Below, piece after piece: positions 1 through 5,119 of a stretch of DNA of 6,670 nucleotides (position 1 is the first letter of the stretch; the number at the start of each line of letters is the position of its first letter). Source of the stretch: a bacterium (GTDB lineage: Bacteria; Vulcanimicrobiota; Xenobia; Xenobiales; Xenobiaceae); contig JALHDH010000141.1 of the NCBI GenBank assembly GCA_022839105.1, positions 1 to 6,670 of the forward strand. Reading direction: 5' to 3'. Below the pieces are notes generated by a model, which saw only the letters and a program-made list of their open reading frames with translations, did not search any database and was not told the origin of the DNA. The translations under genes and the position numbers were made by a program.

Positions 1-524
1 TCTCGCTGCGGACCCACAGGCATCTCTATGATCAGGCCGGCGAGGAGGAGTCCCATGGAGAGCTCCCTTCCCTGGCCCGCTCGGCCTGGACCCTGCTGCT
101 GGCGACGGTGCTGGTGGCCTGGATGAGCGAGATCTTGGTCGGGGTGGTCGAGGAGACCTCCCATGCCCTGGGGTTGACCGAGGTCTTCGTCGGCGTCATC
201 GTGGTGGCCATCATCGGCAACGCGGCCGAGCACAGCACGGCCATCATGATGGCCTTGAAGGACAAGATGGACATCGCCATCAGCATCGCCGTGGGCTCCA
301 GCGTCCAGATCGCCCTCTTCGTGGCCCCGGTCCTGATGCTGGCCAGCCTGTTCATGGAGCGCCCGATGGATCTGGTCTTCACCATGCCCGAGGTCCTGGC
401 GGTGATCCTCTCGGTCTGGGTCGTCTCGCAGATTTCCCAGGATGGCGAGACGAACTGGCTGGAGGGGGCCCAGTTGTTGTCGGTCTATGCCATCCTGGGC
501 CTGGTCTTCTACCATATCCGCTGA
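1..524 (+). CDS. Ca2+/H+ antiporter (CAX family), C-terminal part, 5' end outside window
   Basis: This reading frame (codons from base 3) is open from the window edge to TGA at 522-524, giving 173 codons of a membrane protein. The family exchanges cytoplasmic Ca2+ (or other cations) for H+ across the inner membrane. The second conserved cation-binding repeat is present: GNAAEH at bases 216-233, followed by SVQIALFVAP at 300-329. The entry SLRTHRHLYD, just before the hydrophobic half, is also typical of CAX proteins. About five hydrophobic segments follow, near bases 80-145, 180-260, 270-350, 375-430 and 465-520, which fits the second half of an 11-helix CAX protein. An acidic linker (GEEESHGE) lies between the halves. 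A GTG at 108 could start a shorter frame, but coding and homology continue upstream, so it is internal. The family call is secure; the exact ion is inferred. Confidence 0.93.
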   Translation, partial: SLRTHRHLYDQAGEEESHGELPSLARSAWTLLLATVLVAWMSEILVGVVEETSHALGLTEVFVGVIVVAIIGNAAEHSTAIMMALKDKMDIAISIAVGSSVQIALFVAPVLMLASLFMERPMDLVFTMPEVLAVILSVWVVSQISQDGETNWLEGAQLLSVYAILGLVFYHIR

Positions 525-536
525 GGTACGGCCCGA

Positions 537-561
537 GGGCCCTGCGTCCGACGCAGGACCC
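537..561. terminator. Hairpin between convergent genes (putative bidirectional terminator)
   Basis: CCTGCGT (541-547) pairs perfectly with ACGCAGG (551-557) around a CCG loop. After one C/A mismatch the stem extends by GGG (537-539) with CCC (559-561). It lies 12 bases after the antiporter stop and about 30 bases past the Hsp20 stop. No T tract follows on either strand, so intrinsic termination is plausible from position but not proven. Confidence 0.5.
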
Positions 562-593
562 CCGGGTTGAACCGTTCCGAGAGGCTTCCGGAC

Positions 594-1025
594 TCAGTCG
601 GTGATCGGGATGCTGCGGGGCTTCACCGACTCGGCCTTGGGCAGGGTCAGGGTCAGCACGCCGTCCTTGAAGGTGGCCTTGGCCTTCTCGGCGTCGATGG
701 GGACCGAGAGGTTCACGGTGCGGCTCACCTCGCCGCTCCAGCGCTCGCGGACCCGATAGCGGACGCCTTCCTGGGGCTCGGCCTGCTCGTTGAGCATGGC
801 CTTGATGGTCAGGGTGTCCTTCTGGAACTGGATGTCCACCTTCTCGCGGCTGCAACCGGGCAGGGAGGCGATCACCTGGAGGTGGTCGTCGGCTTCCAGG
901 ATGTCCAGGGGCAGGCCCCTGCGTTCGGGCGCGGCGGCCCCGGGGCGCACATAGCTGTCCTCAAACAGGCGGTTCACGGCCTCACGAAGCGTCATGGCAT
1001 CGCGCAGGGGTTCAAAAACGTCCAT
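594..1025 (-). CDS. Hsp20 / alpha-crystallin family small heat shock protein
   Basis: This is an ATP-independent cytoplasmic holdase of 143 residues, the usual bacterial length. The N-terminal arm (about 1-37) is followed by an alpha-crystallin domain (about 38-131). Recognisable elements are PLDILEADDHLQV entering the domain, LPGCSREKVDI (55-65) and the family hallmark FKDGVLTLTLPK (119-130). The tail carries IPI (139-141), the I-x-I motif that docks into neighbouring subunits during oligomer assembly. The ATG at 1023-1025 has an AGGAGG (1034-1039 on this strand) eight bases upstream, so the start is well supported. The gene is monocistronic: it diverges from the histidine kinase gene and converges on the antiporter gene. 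I see no CIRCE element or convincing sigma-32 promoter upstream. Cys58 in the domain is unusual but not diagnostic. Confidence 0.96.
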   Translation of the reverse strand: MDVFEPLRDAMTLREAVNRLFEDSYVRPGAAAPERRGLPLDILEADDHLQVIASLPGCSREKVDIQFQKDTLTIKAMLNEQAEPQEGVRYRVRERWSGEVSRTVNLSVPIDAEKAKATFKDGVLTLTLPKAESVKPRSIPITD

Positions 1026-1091
1026 TCTCTCGTCCTCCTCGCAGGGCTCGTTGCCCGTCCTTCGACTTGAGGATAGGAGAAGGACTGTTAG

Positions 1092-1101
1092 ATGCCGGCA
1101 T
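1092..1101. promoter_or_regulatory. Perfect 10-bp palindrome in divergent intergenic region (possible operator)
   Basis: ATGCCGGCAT is a perfect palindrome near the middle of the 117-base gap between the divergent Hsp20 and histidine kinase genes. It falls within the 17-base spacer of a weak sigma-70-like promoter on the minus strand (CTGACA at 1108-1113, TAACAG at 1085-1090), where a repressor could act on Hsp20. A flanking inverted pair, AAGGACT (1080-1086) and AGTCCTT (1123-1129), lies around it but is not concentric with it. The operator role is inferred from position only. Confidence 0.3.
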
Positions 1102-1130
1102 GAGAATTGTCAGAGTTGCGTTAGTCCTTT

Positions 1131-1135
1131 GGAGG
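1131..1135 (+). promoter_or_regulatory. Ribosome binding site fixing the TTG start of the histidine kinase
   Basis: GGAGG lies seven bases before TTG at 1143-1145. An in-frame stop (TAG at 1122-1124) rules out any earlier start, and no ATG or GTG occurs between that stop and the TTG. Confidence 0.8.
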
Positions 1136-1142
1136 TCGAGCC

Positions 1143-2687
1143 TTGGCTGAAGCAAAGCCCAACTTGAGTCTGCACATCGATCCCGGGATGGTCTCCCCCC
1201 CGGATCTCCAGGAGTTCCTGGCCCAACTGGTAGAGGCCGCCGGAGGGCGGGCGGGTATCCTGACCACCTGGGAGGAGGGCCATCCCCAGGCCCATCGCAC
1301 CTCCCAGGTGGGCTTCGAACCCGAGACCGGGAGGCTTCTCTCGCAACTGGTCGAGGAGGCGGTTCCCGGGGTGGCGGCCGAGTCGGCCGAATCGGTGAGC
1401 CACCTCCAGAGACGCTTCGCGGCCGAGAGCCTGCGGGCCGGGCTGGGTCCGCTGCACGCCGTGGCCATGCCGGTGCGGATCCGGGGCCGCTCGGTGGGCC
1501 TCTTCTGCGTGTTGCACCCCACCGACGCACCGGGCTTCCTGCGAGAGTCGCCCCAGATGTACAACCTGGTGGTGGACCGTCTGGAGATCGTGGTCCAGAA
1601 CGCCCGGTTGCTCCAGCACCTCCTGCGGGAGAGGTTGTGGCTGGAGGCCCTGGTGACCCAGTCCTCGGACGGGGTGGCCATCCTGGATCGGGACGGCCAG
1701 GTGGTGGGCCTCAATCCCAGCATGGAGGGCCTCTCGGGCTGGAAGGTGGCCGAGGCGGTCGGCCGGCCGGCCCACGAGGTCTTCCCCTTGCGCATGGCGG
1801 CCGGCTCGGAGGCCGGTCTGACCCTCTATCGCAGACCTCAGCCGGTCCCCTTCCCGATCACCGCCGAGCCGGTCGAGGCTCGCCTGGTGGATCGACAAGG
1901 CCAACCGGTCGATGTCGAGGTGAGCGGAGTGACCGTCCGGGACGAGTCCCATCAGCCTGCCGGCTGGGTCATGACGGTGCGCGACACCCGACGCCGCAAG
2001 GAGACCGAGAGGCTGGGCAGGATCTTCCTCTCGGCGCTCTCCCACGAGTTGCAGACCCCCATCGCCGTCATCAAGGGCTTTGCGGGCCTCTTGAGCGATC
2101 CCGAGGTGGAGCTGGGCCCCGAGCAGGCCCGCGAGAAGGCGGCCGTGATCCTGGAAGAGAGCGAGCGGCTGCAGAAGATGATCCGTCAGATGCTGGAGGC
2201 CACCTCGATCCAGGCGGGAGGGATCCGGATCTCCCCGGAGGCGGTGGATCTCCAGGAACTCCTGGCCCGCACCCTGCGGCGATTGGAACCCCTGGCCCGG
2301 GCCCGCTCGGTCCAGATGGAGTCGCGGATTGCCGAGGGGCTTCCTCCCGCCCGGGCGGATGCTGCCCGCATCGAGCAGGTCCTGACCAACCTGCTGGAAA
2401 ACGCCCTCAAGCATGGAGCCGGCGGTCGGGTGATCGTCGAGGTGGAGGCCCTGGACCGGGAGCTTCGCGTGCGGGTCACCGACCGCGGCCCAGGGATCCC
2501 CGCCCGGGATCGCCAGAGGATCTTCGGATTCTTCGAAAGGGGGGCCGAGACCCGGGCCCGAGGGAGCGGGCTGGGCCTCTTCATCGCCAAGGCCCTGGTC
2601 GAGGCCCACGGCGGGCGCATCGGGGTGGAGGCGGGGGCCGAGGGAGGAGCCTGCTTCTATTTTACGTTGCCGAGGGAGCTGCCATGA
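1143..2687 (+). CDS. Soluble GAF-PAS sensor histidine kinase
   Basis: This 514-residue sensor kinase autophosphorylates on His and passes phosphate to the response regulator encoded next to it. Domains in order: a GAF-like sensor (about 20-155), a PAS domain (about 165-282, with AILDRDGQVVGLNPSMEGLSG), a dimerisation/phosphoacceptor domain (about 291-357) and an ATPase domain (about 400-513). The H-box SHELQTP carries His301. The N-box has Asn416 and Asn420, the G1 box is DRGPG (447-451), the F-box is around FGFFERG and the G2 box is GSGLG (474-478), so every catalytic box is intact. No membrane segment or signal peptide is visible, so it should sense a cytoplasmic or diffusible signal through GAF or PAS. 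The ligand cannot be read from sequence; the GAF assignment is by position and general pattern and is weaker than the others. The start is TTG with a good ribosome binding site. Confidence 0.96.
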   Translation: MAEAKPNLSLHIDPGMVSPPDLQEFLAQLVEAAGGRAGILTTWEEGHPQAHRTSQVGFEPETGRLLSQLVEEAVPGVAAESAESVSHLQRRFAAESLRAGLGPLHAVAMPVRIRGRSVGLFCVLHPTDAPGFLRESPQMYNLVVDRLEIVVQNARLLQHLLRERLWLEALVTQSSDGVAILDRDGQVVGLNPSMEGLSGWKVAEAVGRPAHEVFPLRMAAGSEAGLTLYRRPQPVPFPITAEPVEARLVDRQGQPVDVEVSGVTVRDESHQPAGWVMTVRDTRRRKETERLGRIFLSALSHELQTPIAVIKGFAGLLSDPEVELGPEQAREKAAVILEESERLQKMIRQMLEATSIQAGGIRISPEAVDLQELLARTLRRLEPLARARSVQMESRIAEGLPPARADAARIEQVLTNLLENALKHGAGGRVIVEVEALDRELRVRVTDRGPGIPARDRQRIFGFFERGAETRARGSGLGLFIAKALVEAHGGRIGVEAGAEGGACFYFTLPRELP

Positions 2688-3409
2688 ACGCAGACGATTT
2701 TCGTGGGCGCCGCATCGTCGTGGTGGAGGACGAACCCCATATCCTGGACCTGGTCCGCACGACGCTCGAGAATGCGGGCTTCGTCGTCTCCGGGGCCACC
2801 ACCGGTCTGGAGGGCCTGGAGCGGATTCGCGAAGAACTGCCGGATCTGGCCCTCCTGGACGTGAACCTGCCGGACCTCTCCGGCTTCGAGGTCCTGCGTC
2901 AGGTGCGTCAGGTCCAGGGGGTCCCCTGCATCATGCTGACCGTCCAGGACGACGAGGATGCCCGGGTTCGCGGCCTGGAACTGGGAGCCGACGACTATAT
3001 CGGCAAGCCCTTCGGACATCGCGAGCTGGTCAGCCGGATCAAGGCGGTCCTGCGCCGGGCCGAGGCCCCCGCGCCCCTGGCCCGGAACCGGGTCCAGGTG
3101 GACGAGCGCCTGGTGGTGGATTTCGATCGCCGCCTGGCCGAGGTGGAGGGCGAGCCGGTGCATCTGCGCCCGACCGAGTACCGCCTGCTGCACCACTTCA
3201 TGAACCACCCGGGCCGTCTGCTCTCGCACGAGAACCTGCTCAGCCGGGTCTGGGGCAGCGAGTATCGGGACGACACCCAGCTCTTGCGGCTCTACGTCAA
3301 CTACCTGCGCAAGAAGCTCGAGCCCGATCCCAGCCGGCCCCGATACATCTTCAACGAGCGCGGCCTGGGCTATCGGTTCGTGGATTTCCACCCCGAACCG
3401 GGAGGCTGA
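2684..3409 (+). CDS. OmpR/PhoB-class response regulator, partner of the upstream kinase
   Basis: This 241-residue DNA-binding regulator has a receiver domain (about 9-125) and a winged-helix effector domain (about 138-234). Receiver residues are all present: acidic pocket E15/D16, phosphoacceptor Asp59 (LLDVNLPD), Thr86 and Lys108 (DDYIGKPF). The effector domain shows RPTEYRLLHHF, the recognition-helix region RLYVNYLRKKLEPD and the terminal wing GLGYRF. The spacing and wording of this half resemble KdpE-like regulators, but no kdp genes are nearby, so I give no symbol. Its ATG lies inside the stop of the kinase gene (ATGA, 4-base overlap), with AGGGAG (2673-2678) five bases upstream. This indicates translational coupling and a dedicated kinase-regulator pair. 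Target genes are unknown; its own operon and the adjacent divergent promoter are the obvious first candidates. Confidence 0.97.
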   Translation: MNADDFRGRRIVVVEDEPHILDLVRTTLENAGFVVSGATTGLEGLERIREELPDLALLDVNLPDLSGFEVLRQVRQVQGVPCIMLTVQDDEDARVRGLELGADDYIGKPFGHRELVSRIKAVLRRAEAPAPLARNRVQVDERLVVDFDRRLAEVEGEPVHLRPTEYRLLHHFMNHPGRLLSHENLLSRVWGSEYRDDTQLLRLYVNYLRKKLEPDPSRPRYIFNERGLGYRFVDFHPEPGG

Positions 3410-3438
3410 AGGCCCCCGGTCCGGGGAGATCAGGCCTT
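3409..3438. terminator. Nested hairpin between convergent genes (putative bidirectional terminator)
   Basis: Bases CCCCGG (3414-3419) and CCGGGG (3421-3426) form a very tight GC stem. An outer pair, AAGGCC (3409-3414) with GGCCTT (3433-3438), could form an alternative or partly overlapping longer stem. The element covers the whole 20-base gap between the response regulator stop and the transporter stop and reaches into the transporter's last codons. No T tract is present. Confidence 0.5.
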
Positions 3439-4971
3439 GCGGTAGTGGTCGGCCATGGGGTAGGTCCGGGCCACCAGGCCGAAGACCAGGGCTGCCGCAA
3501 AGGCGAAGGCCGCGAAGAAGAACATCTGGAAGGCCGTGACGCCGAATCCCGTCGAGCCGATCAGCTCGGTCACGACCCGGTTCTTGACGCCGGCGTTGAC
3601 CACCAGCACCCAGAGGTTCCCGATCGTCACGCTCAGGTTCCAGAAGCTCATCAGGGTGCCCTTCATGGCGTGCGGGGCCTGGCTGTAGGCGAATTCCAGG
3701 CCGGTAGCGGAGACCAGCACCTCGCCGAAGGTCAGAAGCGCGTAGGGCAGCACCTGCCAGACGATCGAGAAGGACGTCCCGCCGTCCAGAAGGACCTGCA
3801 TGCCTCCCACCACGATCCAGGAAAGGCCCGAGAAGGCGATGCCGGCGGTCATCCGGCGCAGGGCCGTCATCTCGTAGCCGAGTCGGGCCAGGGCGGGGTA
3901 GAGGACCAGGTTGTTGAAGGGGATCAGGATCATCACCAGGGCGGGGTTCAGGGCCTGCATCTGGGAGGACTGGAACCAGGATGGCTTGGCCATGAGATCG
4001 GCCTGCAGGATCCAGGTCGAGGCCTTCTGGTCGAAGAGGGACCAGAACGGGGTCACCAGGAAGAAGAGGACCAGCACCCTCAAGACCGCCCGGACTCCGT
4101 CCACGGCCTCGTCGGGGTGGGTTCCCCGGGCCAGGTCGAGCTGCCTCCAGACCCCCAGGCCGCCCAGGGCGATGAAGGCCACCATGGCGGTGCACAGGGC
4201 GATCACGAATCCAAATCCAGGGATCAGTCCCAGCGAGGCCAGGGCCGTCAGGCCGGCCACCAGGGTATAGGTCCGGCCCTGGGGGCTGGCCGCCAGGGCT
4301 GTGCGCGAGACGTTCAGGAACGAGTGGGGGTTGGGTGGTGCGGGGGGCACCAGGACATAGTGCTTGCGCCCCAGCCAGAAGATCAGGGTGGCGATGAACA
4401 TCAAGAGGCCCGGGATGCCGAAGGCCACGCTGGCCCCGAAGCTTCTCAGGAAGATCGGCATCAAGAGCGAGGCGAAGAACGAGCCGAAGTTGATGATCCA
4501 GTAGAAGGCGTCGAAGACCACCTTGGCGCTGTGCTTGTTCTTCTGGTCGAACTGGTCGCCGATGAAGGCCGCCACGCAGGGCTTGATGCCGCCCGAGCCC
4601 AGGGCGATCAGGGCCAGGCCCGCGAAGAAGCCCATGCGGCTGGATTCAAAGACCGCCAGGAAGAGGTGTCCCAGGCAGTAGACCAGGCTCAGCCAGAGGA
4701 TCGTGTTGTACTTGCCCCAGAACCGGTCGGCCAGCCAGCCGCCCAGGAGCGGGAAGAAGTACACCCCGATCACGAAGGTGTGGAAGACCTCCTTGGCCGC
4801 CCCTTCCCGGTCGGCTTCGGGCATGTAGGCCAGAAGCGAGGTGACCAGGAAGACCGTCAGGATGTTCCGCATCCCGTAGAAGCTGAAGCGCTCGCAGCCC
4901 TCGTTGCCGATGATGTAGGAGATCTGGCGAGGGATGCGGGTGGGAGGGGTCACCTCAGGGGACTGGCTCAT
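3430..4971 (-). CDS. Proton-coupled di/tripeptide transporter (POT/PTR2 family)
   Basis: This inner-membrane major-facilitator protein of 513 residues imports small peptides with protons. The proton-coupling ExxERF motif is intact at the start of helix 1 (NEGCERFSFYG: Glu24, Glu27, Arg28). The PTR2 signature follows (GGWLADRFWG, then GSGGIKPCVAAFIGDQF with the helix-4 Lys130). The C-terminal half has FWSLFDQ and FGEVLVSATGLEFAYSQAP. From memory, these last two match animal SLC15/PepT1 more closely than E. coli Dtp proteins. At least 12 hydrophobic segments are apparent. I chose ATG at 4969-4971, with GGAAAG six bases upstream. An in-frame GTG at 5011-5013 would add 14 residues (527 in all), but it has no ribosome binding site and sits 12 bases from a strong hairpin. 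A role in peptide nutrition is inferred. The gene lies downstream of the metalloprotease on the same strand but appears separated from it by that hairpin. Confidence 0.95.
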   Translation of the reverse strand: MSQSPEVTPPTRIPRQISYIIGNEGCERFSFYGMRNILTVFLVTSLLAYMPEADREGAAKEVFHTFVIGVYFFPLLGGWLADRFWGKYNTILWLSLVYCLGHLFLAVFESSRMGFFAGLALIALGSGGIKPCVAAFIGDQFDQKNKHSAKVVFDAFYWIINFGSFFASLLMPIFLRSFGASVAFGIPGLLMFIATLIFWLGRKHYVLVPPAPPNPHSFLNVSRTALAASPQGRTYTLVAGLTALASLGLIPGFGFVIALCTAMVAFIALGGLGVWRQLDLARGTHPDEAVDGVRAVLRVLVLFFLVTPFWSLFDQKASTWILQADLMAKPSWFQSSQMQALNPALVMILIPFNNLVLYPALARLGYEMTALRRMTAGIAFSGLSWIVVGGMQVLLDGGTSFSIVWQVLPYALLTFGEVLVSATGLEFAYSQAPHAMKGTLMSFWNLSVTIGNLWVLVVNAGVKNRVVTELIGSTGFGVTAFQMFFFAAFAFAAALVFGLVARTYPMADHYRKA

Positions 4972-4977
4972 GCCAGG

Positions 4978-4983
4978 CTTTCC
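4978..4983 (-). promoter_or_regulatory. Weak ribosome binding site deciding the transporter start
   Basis: GGAAAG on the minus strand lies six bases before the ATG at 4969-4971. It is only a partial Shine-Dalgarno match, but nothing comparable precedes the alternative GTG at 5011-5013. Confidence 0.45.
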
Positions 4984-5025
4984 GGCCGGGTCTCGGCGGG
5001 TGGAAGGGCGCACATCGGAGGGGAA

Positions 5026-5072
5026 AGGAAGAGCGGCATCCGCGCCTCTTTTTGGTCGGATGCCGCCTTCCT
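5026..5072 (-). terminator. Long 16-bp hairpin downstream of metalloprotease gene (terminator or leader structure)
   Basis: GCGGCATCCG (5033-5042) pairs perfectly with CGGATGCCGC (5057-5066) around a 14-base loop. Beyond a single unpaired A at 5032, AGGAAG (5026-5031) pairs with CTTCCT (5067-5072), giving 16 base pairs in total. It begins about 48 bases past the stop of the metalloprotease gene and ends about 55 bases before the transporter ATG, both on the minus strand. In the minus-strand transcript it is followed by a pyrimidine-rich run (TTCCCCTCC, with the 3' arm itself ending CTTCCT), weaker than a classical U tract. A terminator for the protease gene is most likely; a leader structure for the transporter is the alternative. 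Confidence 0.65.
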
Positions 5073-5119
5073 GCCTGGAATCGTCTCAGGGCTGATGTCT
5101 CTCGCCCGTATCCGGAGGG

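Noticed and set aside
1085..1113. Sigma-70 promoter CTGACA-17-TAACAG on the minus strand for Hsp20
   Set aside because: The spacing is right and the -35 is good, but the -10 matches consensus at only about three of six positions, so it is not listed as a separate promoter.
1110..2609. 499-codon open frame antisense to the histidine kinase
   Set aside because: It opposes a kinase with every catalytic box intact. Its translation is Gly/Leu/His/Pro/Gln-rich with no recognisable domain, as expected for a mirror frame in GC-rich DNA.
1637..2683. Extension of the response regulator frame upstream of 2684, which would make a 590-residue protein
   Set aside because: The added 349 residues are an out-of-frame reading of the kinase gene, rich in Gly, Pro and Arg. 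The ATG at 2684 has a ribosome binding site and the receiver domain begins right after it.
2657..4195. 512-codon minus-strand frame spanning the response regulator and transporter ends
   Set aside because: It overlaps two well-supported genes in the wrong frames and its translation has no domain.
5011..5013. GTG as transporter start, giving 527 residues
   Set aside because: There is no ribosome binding site, it lies close to a strong hairpin, and the extra 14 residues (Arg/Pro-rich) are not part of the transporter fold. ATG at 4969-4971 is preferred, though not proven.
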